Notes under the pieces: model-generated
The model's database searches: none
Told to the model about the DNA's origin: nothing
The model's input: the letters and a program-made list of their open reading frames with translations, nothing else
Assembly: GCF_008831285.2 (NCBI RefSeq)
Contig: NC_045150.1
Location: forward strand, 17,932,600 to 17,996,599
Direction of reading: 5' to 3'
Source of the DNA: Nymphaea colorata
Lineage: Eukaryota; Streptophyta; Magnoliopsida; Nymphaeales; Nymphaeaceae
Length of the DNA: 64,000 nucleotides
Position numbers and translations under genes: made by a program
In this document: one piece after another, positions 10,322 to 20,574 of the stretch
Layout of the letters: the number at the start of each line of letters is the position of its first letter
How positions within the stretch are numbered: position 1 is the first letter of the stretch

Positions 10322-11336
10322 CTATGTCACAACAGTACGCCAAAAAGACCCGCGTACCCATACCGGTAAGCCGGTACGGCGGTACGTTATGGTAGGTTGG
10401 ATCTGGTTTCGGGTCAGAACCAGATCCCAACCACAAAAAATCTAAAAAAAAAAGCTGCGACCGTGCGACATTGACACTCGTCTCCTCCCTCCCTCTCGAC
10501 TTTCGACAGTTCTTCCGGCGGGTGTTTGGGCAGCTGGAGATGGACGGCGGCTGACGACGGATGGCAACCTGCGACCAGCAACGGACGGCGACCGGCGATG
10601 GACGGTGACCGGAAACAGACGGCGTGTGGGCGATGTCGACAGCAGGTTTTTCATTTGTTAGTTTGTTTGTTCCCTTTTGATTTTTAAGGTTCCGACTTCC
10701 GATCTGCTTCATTCTTGCGGGATTTGTTCTCTCTAGTTTCCCAAAATTGGTGGCAGATTTCGGTGGAATTTCCTGCTCCTTATTCATCTGTTTTGAATGT
10801 CATCATCTGTTTCAAGAACCTGCTCCCTGTTCATGCCGTATTGCCATGTTTTGAGTTTTTTCCATTTTCTTCGATACATTCAGTTCTCAACGTTGATTTC
10901 CTGCTCCCTGTTATGTTCGTTTTCTCTTTTTTGTGAAAACTGTACCTTGCAATGCTTGAAATGGACCAATAGAACACTGTTCATGTTGTGTTCTGTTATG
11001 TGTGGCTTTTTGTTAGGCTTCATTCCCCTGTGCTTCAGACACGTTCCCTTGTCTGCTTCCATTTGCTTTCATATGTGGTTTGCTGTTAGGCTCTCTTCCA
11101 TTTGCTTCATATGCAAAACGCAAGTGGTTTTGCATATGCCCTTGTCAAGTTTTCAGACATGTTCATTAATTTGATGTGATGATATCACATGTTTTTTCAA
11201 AAAAAATTATTTTTTTAATTAAAAATATATAATTATCGATAAATATCACCGTACCGCCGTACCAAGATTTGCGAAAATGTCGTACCCGTACCCATTTTCT
11301 CGTACCAACACCCATACCCGTACCTATGTAACATAG
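10322..11336. mobile_element. hAT-like element (1015 bp) with GC-rich, 5'-leader-like cargo
   Basis: The element starts CTATGTCACA and ends TGTAACATAG (inverse CTATGTTACA), and is flanked by a perfect 8-bp duplication GGTCATAT (10314-10321 and 11337-11344). Subterminal zones are rich in GTACGG/CCGTACC. Between about 10440 and 10650 the composition shifts to GC-rich (CGGCGG, GACGGCGACCGGCGATGG). This is followed by a T-rich stretch at 10650-11170 with words such as CTGCTCCCTGTT repeated, resembling a plant promoter/5'-untranslated exon followed by an intron. No transposase is present. I infer a gene-fragment-carrying non-autonomous hAT. Both strands have open frames over the GC-rich part, but none is recognisable. 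Confidence 0.8.
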
Positions 11337-11344
11337 GGTCATAT

Positions 11345-12290
11345 AATAGGTTGATGCAATATTATATAACAGGTATAGCAGACTGTACATAACATATATG
11401 CATATAACACGTATTACAATATATATAACAGGAATAACAAATTGTATTACAATGCAATTTAACATTAATAGTATATATATAAATATAAGTTTATAACAGG
11501 TATAACAAATTAACAATACATATGATATAAATACGTAACAACCATACTGATGTATACATATAACATGTATGAGGTATCACAATACTATATAACAGACTAA
11601 GTGACTAACAGTATATACATATAATAGCATAATCAACATAACGATACATTAAAATAAGCAATCAATACAAAATAAAGTACATAACAATATACTCAATTAA
11701 GAAACTTTAATTGAAATGGAAGGTGACTTCACTTTTCCATGGACTAGGCGTGTTGGCGCCTAGGCGAGCTTAGTCCAGCTTAGTCCACGCCTAAACGAGG
11801 CCTTAACAACATAAGGAAAAAGTAATCTTAAATCAAACACACTTCAGAGAAAAAAAAATAGAAAATAATAAAAAGAATGTCATACAATCATTAGTGAGCA
11901 AATGAAATAAGATGTTTAACAAAGTTAGTGAGGTTGGAATTCACGAAATTACGTGATCTCATCACTGCACAGGCATGAACATTTTTAATTCAATACATCA
12001 ATTGAATATTACATTGTTCTTAACCAATCCTTGTTTTCTACAAACGCCTGCTTTCTTATTCATGAATTCAAAAAAAAAAAAATCCTAACATCAACGAATA
12101 GTCCTGCATGAGCAAAGAAGACCTAGAACTATCAGTCTGACACAAGCACAGATGGTTAAAACTAGAAATTTTACCTGAAAAAAACGTTAATGGCAAACTT
12201 TGCACCTGCAGACAGGTGCACAATTTTCTGACACCAACACAGATGAGAAGGGAATATTGGAACCAAGAAGGGCACCATATCATACTCTAG
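11345..12290. other. AT-rich interval, no gene
   Basis: The interval begins with ATATAACA-type repeated words, then has a short palindromic stretch at about 11745-11810 (GGACTAGGCG..GGCGCCTAGGCG..GCTTAGTCC). The remainder has no coding or RNA signal that I can support. Confidence 0.4.
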
Positions 12291-12299
12291 ATTGTACAT

Positions 12300-12860
12300 T
12301 CACAATATCAGAGGACAAGAGAGAAAGAGAACGTTCCTCAAGAAACATACCCTTTCCGGCGCCAGTGTGCTTCAAATGATGGGCGACCGAGAACCGACGG
12401 TGGAGGGCCGGAATGAACTGGAGGAAGGTTACAGGCTGGCGTGGACGATGGACGACTGACATCCAAGGTTAATTAACAAATTATCTGCTGCTGTTGAGTG
12501 AACAAAGAAACACCGGAGGGAGAGGGTCGGACAAGTACCTTCCTGAGGCAGGTCGATGACGAGTCCAGCGCGGGTCAACAAGCAGTTGCCTAAGGCGGAG
12601 GCGGTGCTCTGCTGAATCAGAAAACACTGACGCTGGAACTGGATGGCCGGAGGAGGCTGCCGCTGCTGTACTGAATCGATTCACGGAGAGCGAGGGAGGC
12701 GAAACTCGAAATAGGAAGACACAGATCTTAAAGGAAGCACGGTTAGAAGCTCAGGCACCGGCCGGCCGTTTACGGCGAGGAGAAAGGCGGGGAAGGAGGA
12801 CGAGTGGGAAGAACGGAGCCTATAACAGCGCCCAGAGCCCTGAATCGAACGAAAACGCGA
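12300..12860 (-). promoter_or_regulatory. GC-rich promoter / 5'-leader exons of a minus-strand gene
   Basis: This is a local GC-rich island in AT-rich DNA. On the minus strand it shows a pyrimidine-rich leader and two possible exons with good donor sites (CAGGAAG/GTACTTG near 12545 and GGAAAGG/GTATGTT near 12350). An acceptor-like GATGTCAG lies near 12455. No recognised protein domain is encoded. The nearest downstream minus-strand gene is the FRS CDS at 5312-7465, so this could be its distant non-coding 5' exons. FRS genes often have introns in the 5' leader. This is inference; RNA evidence would decide. Confidence 0.45.
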
Positions 12861-12912
12861 TCAGAAACACCTGGAAGTGCTTGTCGCGTCATTTAAATTT
12901 CTTGAATGGCAA

Positions 12913-12943
12913 AATCGGGCGATTCGATTTGAATCGCCCGATT
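12913..12943. repeat. 13-bp perfect hairpin upstream of the GC island
   Basis: AATCGGGCGATTC, loop GATTT, then GAATCGCCCGATT. It lies just upstream of the inferred minus-strand leader. It resembles the GATTCGAAT-rich sequence around it and may be a repeat or regulatory palindrome. Confidence 0.8.
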
Positions 12944-13120
12944 CCTTCAGATTTTGCCGATTCAGCAGTCCTGAATCGATGAGTTAAGTGGGAAAATGCT
13001 TCACTTTTTCTCTTTTTAGATATCAAGCAACATCAAGTTCTTATGCACATATTAAATCTTACTCCGTGTTTTTAGATAATGTCGGTGACAGCATGAATTG
13101 TAGAAATGAAAGAATGCTTT

Positions 13121-13221
<101 letters not shown>

Positions 13222-13229
13222 TTTGTTAG

Positions 13230-14050
13230 TAGGGATGTTAATGGATTGCATTTGGATAGAATATTCAATTCAGTTGCTTCAAAAAAAATGAATAATTGAT
13301 CGAATTCTAATTTAAAAGATGACGCCTGACAGGATTTGAACTCGTTTGAATAAATACATAACCAAATTATGAAAGTTTTAAATGAATATCGTATATCTAT
13401 TATTTAGACATTTTGAGAGTTGGTTTTTAATATATCATAATATGGTGAAGATTTGGCTGTATATTTAAAATTTAGTTTAAAATTGTGAATTCGAAAATCG
13501 GATGCAGCTATGGTACAAGACTTATATTCGTTAGTATTTGAATGATAATGTGTGAAGGCCCGATAAAGCCAATGACTGCCAATGGATAACACCACTATAT
13601 AAATCTTGTTGTTGTCAATGGATGCCAATACTGCTTCAAAAAGGTTGAACATGAAAAAGAAAAAAATCAACATCCAATTAAGAAATCAGATTAGATTCAG
13701 ATTTAATAAATGACGTTTGATCACATTCAGATTCGACTTTGAAATAAATATTTGATCAAATTGGGGTTCACATTCGAATTTGCTTTTAAATAAATATTGT
13801 ATATTCAATATCCATACATTTTAAAAGTTGATTTTCTACATATGGCAATACTATTCAATTTCGTTTGTCTACTTAAAAGACAGATTTGGATTCGGATGTC
13901 AATTTGAATCGGATTTGGATTTCAAATTTAAAAAATTGAAATTTTACATGGTAAAGTATTCCTGTTCGAATTCAAACATGAATATCTGATTTATGAGATA
14001 TGATAAAAGGTACATTAAATTCAAATCCAATCCGTACATTGACATCTCCA
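13230..14050. repeat. GATTCGGATTTGGAT-type dispersed repeat (TAGGGATG terminus)
   Basis: The segment starts TAGGGATGTTAATGGATT and ends near AATCCGTACATTGACATCTCC. It is filled with degenerate GATTCAGATTT/GATTTGAATCC words and recurring phrases (AAATAAATATT, TATATTCAATATCCATACATT). Related copies lie at 43626-43990, 50673-51090 and 51850-52275. The ends (TAGGG.TG.CAATGGAT) resemble those of a widespread plant non-autonomous hAT-like group. This locus seems to hold two copies in series. No coding capacity. Confidence 0.6.
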
Positions 14051-14216
14051 GTTGGTACCCATCGGCTTGTATTATTGTTCTATTTTTTGTTTTAAACATT
14101 CATTAAAAACTACTTTAACGTATTGTAAATTAATTAAAAAAGAAAATAAATAAGCCCATGTCCTATATCATATTAGAGGGACCAGTATAATACATATCCA
14201 TTAATACTTTTTTTTA

Positions 14217-14360
14217 TATAGGCAAGAAAGACATCTAGGCTGTGGGGTCAGATGGGTATATGCTCCATGGATATTTGAGGCAGGGTTTTTTATTGGAGTT
14301 GTCTATGTTTTAAGTTTAAGTGGCTTGCTAATAAGGAAAAGATTATTGGATATGTAGTAC
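14217..14360 (-). repeat. Viral direct repeat, copy 1
   Basis: Homologous to 17798-17942. Both contain CATCTAGGCT.TGGGGTC.GA.GGGT.TATG.TCCATG and TTTTAAGTTTAAGT..CTTGCTAAT. On the minus strand both encode a PRCLSCL-like peptide, so the shared block is viral coding sequence. Confidence 0.8.
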
Positions 14361-14703
14361 TGAAGTTATCTTTTTATCAAAACTATTCATCCTATTTTTT
14401 GTTACAAGGATTCTTGTTTTTACAATGTCATTTTTTCGTCCTATCTTTTTTTTTTCTATAGTAAACTAACATTGTTTTTCTTCCAAACAAAATTTACAAG
14501 CTTCAATCGTGCCAGATTTACATTAGAATCTAAGTTCCATGCTTGGGTAACCATTGCAATATATGCATGGGTGGTCACTACTCCTTGATCTATGTTTCCA
14601 CTTGTGTTCATGTTCATGTTTATGTTCTAATTTAGCTAAGGTTCTTGAGATGTAATCCATATTTACCACAAAATCATTTGTTTAATTTCGTTTATTGTTT
14701 TTG

Positions 14704-15033
14704 CTAAACTTCAATGTTATCTTTATATTCTTGCAAGTTCGCTAGTTTACTTAGGATAGTAGCAAGTTGGTCTCTTAAATATGTTTGGTTTTCTAAAATT
14801 TCCTTAATGATGTTATTTCTTAATGTATCAAATATGGGCTGCCAAAAGTTCTGATTCGTTAGGTTGTAGGATTTTAGGTTTTGTGTTGGGGTGATATGTA
14901 GGTTGGTTATGCTATTTAGTTGTTGAGACATAATATTATTATCTTCATTATGAAATAAATATTTTTCATTTGGAAAGTAACAAGTATGGCTAAACTGGTT
15001 ATTTTTTATAGTACTTTTAGATTTTTGGTACAA
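14704..15033 (-). pseudogene. Viral ORF fragment downstream of the primer-site-like motif
   Basis: An open frame of 109 codons, Asn/Gln/Leu-rich, ending in an amphipathic, probably coiled-coil segment (ILENQTYLRDQLATILSKL). Its position beyond the primer-binding-site-like motif suits an early small ORF of a caulimovirid (virion-associated type), but I cannot assign it by motif. Confidence 0.35.
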
Positions 15034-15200
15034 TTCTAAGTTTAAATATTATAATCTATTCATATGATAGTATAATAAAAAGCAATTAATATTTCTAACA
15101 AGTATAGTTATTTATCTTTCTTGCTTCAGAATATATTCATTTTATTTTCAAATGAGTGATAAGAAAGATATTTACATACATCTAAAAGAAACTAGAACTT

Positions 15201-15452
15201 ATTAACGAACTAAGTAGATATGAACCACCTAGCAGTTCTAATAAAATAATAGTCCGACAACTAAATATGATCATTATTATGATAACAAAATTAAGTCAAA
15301 AAATTAGTCAACTCGAACGAACTATAAGCAAAAGTCCAAAACCACAAGGAGCAAATTTAGAAATAATAAAAAAGCTAGACAATCTTAATATAGGAAATGG
15401 CGAAGTAAAGCATACCCATGTTCCTAAAAGTATTGCTTTTTGTAGGAGATAA
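15201..15452 (+). pseudogene. Viral ORF fragment in inverted orientation
   Basis: A plus-strand frame with an amphipathic helix (KLSQKISQLERTISK) followed by a basic/hydrophilic tail ends at a TAA; after the stop, related coding sense appears to continue to about 15535. Its style matches the neighbouring viral ORFs but its strand is opposite, so this locus contains an inverted viral piece. Confidence 0.4.
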
Positions 15453-15544
15453 TGACCGCAAGAAACTGGTCTTAGTAGAACCCTTAGTAATACAAATGAA
15501 ATAAGACAAATAGATGAAAATTTATTAACTAGAATGATTTGAAG

Positions 15545-15753
15545 CCAAGGTCCTAGCTCTAAAAACACAATGCTTTCTTGACTTATGATATTGATGTTTT
15601 GATGTTCAGTGGTTACACAGACTTCTTCCTCTCTACTTATTCTAACTAATTGAGGGTTTATACTCCAGAATCTTGTCCTATATAAGGTTCTAAGATTTAA
15701 TAGAGTTATTTGATGATTATTATAGATTTCTAACTCTCCGTTACATCTATTAC
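15545..15753 (-). pseudogene. Viral coding fragment between the inverted-repeat arms
   Basis: The minus strand keeps a frame open across this interval (TLLNLRTLYRTRFWSINPQL, then ISREEEVCVTTEHQN). It looks protein-like but I could not assign it to a specific viral domain. It is bounded by the 20-bp inverted repeat at 15542-15561 and 15768-15787. Confidence 0.35.
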
Positions 15754-15778
15754 CTCTTTCAGTGTTCTAGAGCTAGGA

Positions 15779-15795
15779 CCTTGGCTTTGATACCA
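15779..15795 (-). other. tRNA-Met primer-binding-site-like motif
   Basis: On the minus strand, TGGTATCAAAGCCAAGG matches 15 of 17 bases of the complement of the plant initiator tRNA-Met 3' end, the usual primer for caulimovirids and copia elements. It is preceded by CCCCCTTTTTT and lies about 165 nt downstream of a TATA box on the same strand. Confidence 0.6.
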
Positions 15796-15960
15796 AAAAA
15801 AGGGGGTTGGATTTGCATGTCAAAAGCGTCAATTCGCTTTTATAGTATGGGAGACAAAGGAAAACTGGGAAGGAAAAGAAGAGGGGCCTGGAGTGAAAAC
15901 TAAAGTACTCAGAGCGATGGATGGATGAATGTGGATACAGAAGTGGATTCTAGGGTGGTG

Positions 15961-15968
15961 GTTATATA
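15961..15968 (-). promoter_or_regulatory. TATA box of the viral control region
   Basis: TATATAAC on the minus strand precedes a pyrimidine-rich leader and the primer-site-like motif. This is the expected arrangement for a pararetroviral pregenomic promoter, though it is inferred from sequence alone. Confidence 0.45.
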
Positions 15969-16649
15969 GGCACCAAACTTCAAAAGAATTGACAACTTAG
16001 AAAAAGAATTTGATTCCTTCCCGAACAAGCAAAGCATTAACAAACAAAAACAGTTACATGCGAAAGAACTCGAAGGAGGACAATTGTCGTGTGCTAGATG
16101 AGGTGGCAATCGAACATATCCAAAAAGTCAAAGGTGCTACAGTGCACAATAGTGTCCACTACAGTTCTATAGTGACTGCTACGGTAACAGCCTTTGTCTT
16201 GCCTTTAAGAAGAAACACGCAGATTGTTACTTTTACTTTTTTGTCGCGTGTGAGATTCCTTTAGCACTTATTTACTTTTTCTTCATGCAATGTTGTTTTA
16301 TGTTACATAAAGATCGTTGGTAACTACGACAGTTTTATAGAGGCTTCTCGTGATGATTTGCCTCAGGAGGTGACCCATAACTTATCATGTGGAGTATGTC
16401 ACAAGATCAATTTTTATGCCAAAAATTTACAAATGTAAAACTCATACTTATCTTGGAGGGTTTTTTTAAGGTAGATTTTGAGGCGATAATCTACAATGCA
16501 AATCATATTTTTATTTTGGGGGATTTTTCAAAGAGAAGTTTACATGTACCTTCTCAAATGAATAATGTTTGGTTTTTACATGGAAAGTACTATATCCATG
16601 AAAAGTTTAACCATGACTTGCAAGAGTCAAGTTTTTACCATTATTGACA

Positions 16650-17100
16650 AATGTTAAGCTGCAGGTTTAAGGACTTAGCAGCTTCATCCCTATTTTACTT
16701 TATTAATTATTCTCCATCCCATCTACGATCTCCTCTTCATACTGCCTGTTATCATCCAAATCTCCCTCATCATTCCATTCATCTTCATCATCGTCTCTTT
16801 ATAGGACTGTTATGATATTCTGGTTGTCACTGCCCATTCTACTTTGTTACTATCTTGGATTTGTAAGAAATGTTTGCATAATAAGCCAGGATTTATGCGT
16901 AAGATACTTTGGTAGGGGATACAAAATTTTGCAGTAAGTCTATTATCTACTAAAAAGATTTGTGTATTCCTATCTTCAGCTACCATCCAATTGGATCTAT
17001 TCCAGTGGGCATTTTGATCTCTGGCCATTGTACAGGCCCTCCATCTCTTGAGTTGGCATAACATCATCTTCAGTAAAAGTAGTTTTAATAGTGTATTCAA
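16650..17100 (-). pseudogene. Viral ORF remnant with acidic tail
   Basis: A minus-strand frame (16810-17100) reads AHWNRSNWMVAEDRNTQIF and later IPYQSILRINPGLLCKHF. In an adjacent frame it is followed by an acidic tract (DDDEDEWNDEGDLDDN) near 16760. Such acidic tracts occur near caulimovirid capsid proteins. The assignment to the virus rests on context and composition. Confidence 0.35.
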
Positions 17101-17538
17101 GAATCCTGGTTTACAAAGAATAAAGTGTAGAGTAGATTTTTATTAAGATTTCTTGTCATGTTTCACATGGGTACTCATAGAAAGGAGGGATAGATTTAAT
17201 ATCTAGATTAACATATTCATAGGAATTTACTCATCCTCCTTTAAACATTCATGTCACTGTATATGTTAATCACCAATCAAAATCAAAATCAAGGTATTTT
17301 GCTTGCTCCTCTTTAGTGATCATAATTTGTTTCAGAAACCCTTGATCCAGAAGAGTTTTGGGGGAGAACTTTATTCTTTAGATTTCTTGATCTTGCCACT
17401 TCTTGAGGTTAAGTGTGGCTTGTATAATTAAGAACTATTTCTCACATTCAGAAAAAGAATTGTTGCTATGATGATCATGTTTATATTTGATTAAAGTGAA
17501 TCACAAACCAAAACTTCTCTTATTAGAGCTTTGTTCCA

Positions 17539-17815
17539 TTGTTCTTAGTAGGTTCTGCATATCGACCTGCTCTTTCCTTTTTGCTTTTAGTACTAGGTGG
17601 TAGATTTGCTCTTTTACTAATGGGATATTTGGAGGAATTGTTTCTCTTTTTTCTCTTAGCTTCCTTATTTCTTCCTCAGCATATTCTCTTAGGATTCTAC
17701 TTTCTGTCTGTAGAGTTTCTATTTTTTTATTTAGCTCATCTTTTTCTTTCTTCCGACAACTTATTCTGCCTATGCTGCCTTTAAGTTTCTTTCGAAGGCA
17801 AGATAGGCATCTAGG
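17539..17815 (-). pseudogene. Viral coiled-coil ORF remnant
   Basis: The minus strand has an uninterrupted frame without a start codon, rich in Glu/Lys/Arg/Leu (ELNKKIETLQTESRILREYA, EEEIRKLREKRE), a strong heptad-like coiled coil. It continues from the PRCLSCL block at its upstream end. This could be a virion-associated or polyprotein N-terminal region; the assignment is uncertain. Confidence 0.45.
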
Positions 17816-17942
17816 CTCTGGGGTCTGAGGGGTGTATGTTCCATGTAGATTTTAGGGTGAGATTTTTATTGGATGTCTATTTTTTAAGTTTAAGTAACTT
17901 GCTAATTAGGAAAGGATCCTTGGATACGTAGGATTTCTTTTG
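17798..17942 (-). repeat. Viral direct repeat, copy 2
   Basis: Homologous to 14217-14360, in the same orientation. Here the minus-strand coding sense (TPQTPEPRCLSCL) leads into the coiled-coil ORF at 17539-17815. Confidence 0.8.
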
Positions 17943-18179
17943 TTTTGCCACAGATTGTTTAATAGAATATAGTATTTTAGATCTAGGATAAGACCTGGAG
18001 ATGTTCAAAATATTAGGTTCGAATGGAGATGGAAGATTGGTAACCCTAGGTCTAGGTCAAGAGGCATATGGCTTGTAGAGGCCATAAATCCTACAATATA
18101 AATGGATATTAGGTAAAACAATGCATTCTATATTGTTTACCGTGACTAATGTTTACTTACAAATAAATTTAAATATACT

Positions 18180-18510
18180 CTATTGATGTTTTCTTTTTTC
18201 CCTAAAGGAAAGTATCAGATTATGTTCCATTCGCAAGAGGTCATGTCTCTGCTTATTGCTACCTGGAATTAATATAAGAATTAAATGAAGATGCTCAAAC
18301 TCTAACTTTTTCATGGCGGCGACCAGCTGTTGCATGCTTAAAGCAATATCTAATAAGTTGTCACTGACTTTCCTTATTTCAATAGACATGGAAGGGTCAA
18401 TATCATGTAATCTTTGTTTAGATTGTTCTAGGTATCTTATAATTTTGTTGAGTCTTCTGATTTCTGATTCATAAACGTCAATATCCCTATTGATCTTGTA
18501 AAATTCTGCT
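18180..18510 (-). pseudogene. Viral coiled-coil ORF downstream of RNase H
   Basis: The minus-strand frame is open for about 110 codons. It starts in helical sequence (YESEIRRLNKIIRYLEQSKQ), continues with DNLLDIALSMQQLVAAMKKL and ends at a stop at 18180. It lies just after the RNase H fragment on the same strand. I do not recognise the protein. Confidence 0.4.
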
Positions 18511-18599
18511 CAACATGTAAGTTAGGTGATTGTCTTCTCATTTTATATGTTCAAATGTGACCTTATAATTTTGATTTATGAGGGTATCTTTAAAGGATA

Positions 18600-18900
18600 T
18601 CCATCTTATTCGGCTTATTTTTTAGAGTTCTTATTTTCATAAAATTTTACAATAGCATCACTATATATCCTAACTACTTTCCTAACTACTATTTTTCTTA
18701 TATTAAGCAAAAATAATCTAAAACTATTTAACCCATATAGTACAGCTAAGATTTCCTGGTCAATACTACTGGTAAGTCCTTTTTCTCGGTATTGGCCGCT
18801 ACTATACCTACAAATGACCTTTGCGTATCTACAAAAATAGGGTAGAAATAGGTGCATCCACGAAAATGTGAGGCCACATGTGGATGTTTTAAACATGAGG
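18600..18900 (-). pseudogene. Caulimovirid RNase H domain fragment
   Basis: The sequence CRYSSGQYREKGLTSS, IDQEILAVLYGLNSFRLFLL, then AIVKFYENKNSKK matches the C-terminal part of plant pararetrovirus reverse transcriptase-RNase H (ASG.., EI.A....L..F...L, then a TD-containing motif). The TD motif is scrambled here by a frame disruption. No reverse-transcriptase core was seen upstream, so the polyprotein is truncated near 18950. Confidence 0.7.
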
Positions 18901-18983
18901 TTGAAAATGTTTCACTAAAGCATTTCTTACTGTGAAGTGGCCTCCACATGAAGACAACAAGATTAGAATATGGTTTGCCACAT

Positions 18984-19135
18984 GATTGTATTGTAATGAT
19001 GAGCGATAGGCCATAAGAGAATGCTTGTTTGTTAGCATATCAAGTATTAAGACTAGTACGATTGTATTGTAATGATGAACAATAGGCCATGAGAGAATGC
19101 TTGTTTGTTAGCATATCAAGTATTAAGACTAGTCC
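18984..19135. repeat. Recent tandem duplication, 2 x 76 bp
   Basis: Units 18984-19059 and 19060-19135 differ at only about five positions. Both begin GATTGTATTGTAATGATGA and end GTATTAAGACTAGT. The block sits at the viral/flank boundary. Confidence 0.95.
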
Positions 19136-20574
19136 TGGTTGAAAAATTGCTGGGATCAGTTCTGTAAGCAGTCAGCTAGGTGTGGCCGTGATAATTAGGG
19201 AATGTAATAGAGTTCATGAGGGTGAAAAAGTTGTATTGGAAAGGATATTCAAATTCCAAAGGAATATGGAGTGATATAATTGTATCTTCTCTTAATGAAG
19301 AATGCATGAAAAAGATCTATCAAGTTCTTGTGGGTTGGAAGATGATTGAAAGCTGGAGTAGGAGGCTGACACCTTTGTTTTTTCCCAAAATCTCAGTGGT
19401 GAAGGGAGGAGTGAGTGTCCAATTAGGGGCCTTTATCAAAAAGCATATTCATGAAGATCATAACTTGTTTAAAGAGCTGAATGTTTAAATAATTTTTGTC
19501 CTGCACACACCTTCTTTTTTTGGCTTTTTGGTGAAGGGTTGAGTCAATCTTTGGTGTTCTTTTTTTTGTTAAGGTCATATCTTTGACCTTCCCCCTTATA
19601 ATTATCATTTCAAGTTCAATAAAGGCTAGGGGGTGGCTATCCCCCAAGCAAGTAAGCTCGAGTTAACTTGCCTCATTTTCCAACCTGATAGCCAAAAAAA
19701 AAAAAAAAAAACTTTTGACAATGCTTATAAATATTTTTGTCACCCATATATATTTGGGAACATCACTGTATATAGTGTCTCTCTCTTTCCCTCTCTCTCC
19801 ACTACAAACCTGATGGCAGGTAAGCCCCCAACTTTTATTGTCCAAAAATGAAGTAATTACAGATGTACAAAAACAAAGGTGACTAGCTAGCCACAAGCTA
19901 GGAGAGTATAAAACGTTTTAGATGCTTGGGTAGCAAGTGAAAAAAAAAAAGATAGACACAATATTTGCAACCAGACAAAAGTTATTGATGAAGGTAAAGC
20001 TTCTTAGGAGATGCAGCACTGATTTGAACATAGGTGCATCTTTAGGGTTAGAAATGCATTGATTGAATTTTTGTCTCAACTAAACATTTCCAACCAAGAG
20101 ATGGATCGCCTCTTGGAATGTTGGCAGCACGTCAATGACATTTCCAACAGCAACCAAATGTCTTGGTACTGAGAGGAGTAGCTTGTTTGGTAACCCATAC
20201 ACATAAACCCTGTGTCATTTCAACCACATCCAAAGGCTACTCTAAACCCAATGAATAGATTCCTAATAGCAATTTAGACACCATACTTTGCCCCTACAGC
20301 AGGAGGCCAAGGGTCGAGAGCAATGGAGGAAAGGAGCCAAAGCTTAAATCTTAATGTCCTCGGAGTCCCTATCATCAACAGTCCTAGAAGCAACAATCCC
20401 TTTGATGTCGCCCTAGATTTTGGAGCATAACACAATTCCATTAGAGTGTTCATCTTCATAAATAGATATGTTTCTAGCTTTCCATATGCCAGAGATGACC
20501 AAACACTCATCAACACCTTCGAATCCTCCCTCGTTTGAAAGAACACACTAGCCACTTTTTTACCAATTCACCTA
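19136..20574. other. Degenerate repeat DNA with poly(A) and LINE-like remnants
   Basis: A run of 19 A at about 19687-19705 follows plus-strand sequence with AATAAAGGC, resembling the 3' end of a retroposed (LINE/SINE/cDNA) sequence. Minus-strand 20270-20560 has mixed-frame fragments such as ISGIWKARNISIYEDEHSNG, similar to the C-terminal part of plant LINE reverse transcriptases (W.IWKARN). Neither remnant has intact ends. Nothing else is supported. Confidence 0.35.

Larger units (their letters stand above)
14217..18950 (-). mobile_element. Endogenous pararetrovirus (Caulimoviridae-like), rearranged and decayed
   Basis: This is a cluster of broken viral reading frames, mostly on the minus strand. 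It includes a caulimovirid-type RNase H tail (18600-18900), coiled-coil ORFs (18180-18510, 17539-17815), an unassigned ORF ending in an acidic tract (16650-17100), a TATA-containing control region with a tRNA-Met primer-site-like motif (15779-15968), and a further ORF beyond it (14704-15033). A plus-strand piece at 15201-15452 is in the opposite orientation. A segment of about 145 bp is present twice in direct orientation (14217-14360 and 17798-17942). Multiple stops and frame changes show it is an old, non-infectious integrated copy. The genus cannot be fixed from sequence alone. Confidence 0.7.

Noticed and set aside
16387-16647. 86-codon plus-strand frame in the viral block
   Set aside because: It has no known domain, lies opposite to the main viral strand and has AT-rich codon texture. 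It is not supported as a gene.
19423-19896. Poly(A) at 19687 as the tail of a minus-strand LINE at 20.3 kb
   Set aside because: A minus-strand LINE would end in poly(T) on the plus strand. The poly(A) must belong to a plus-strand retroposed sequence to its left.
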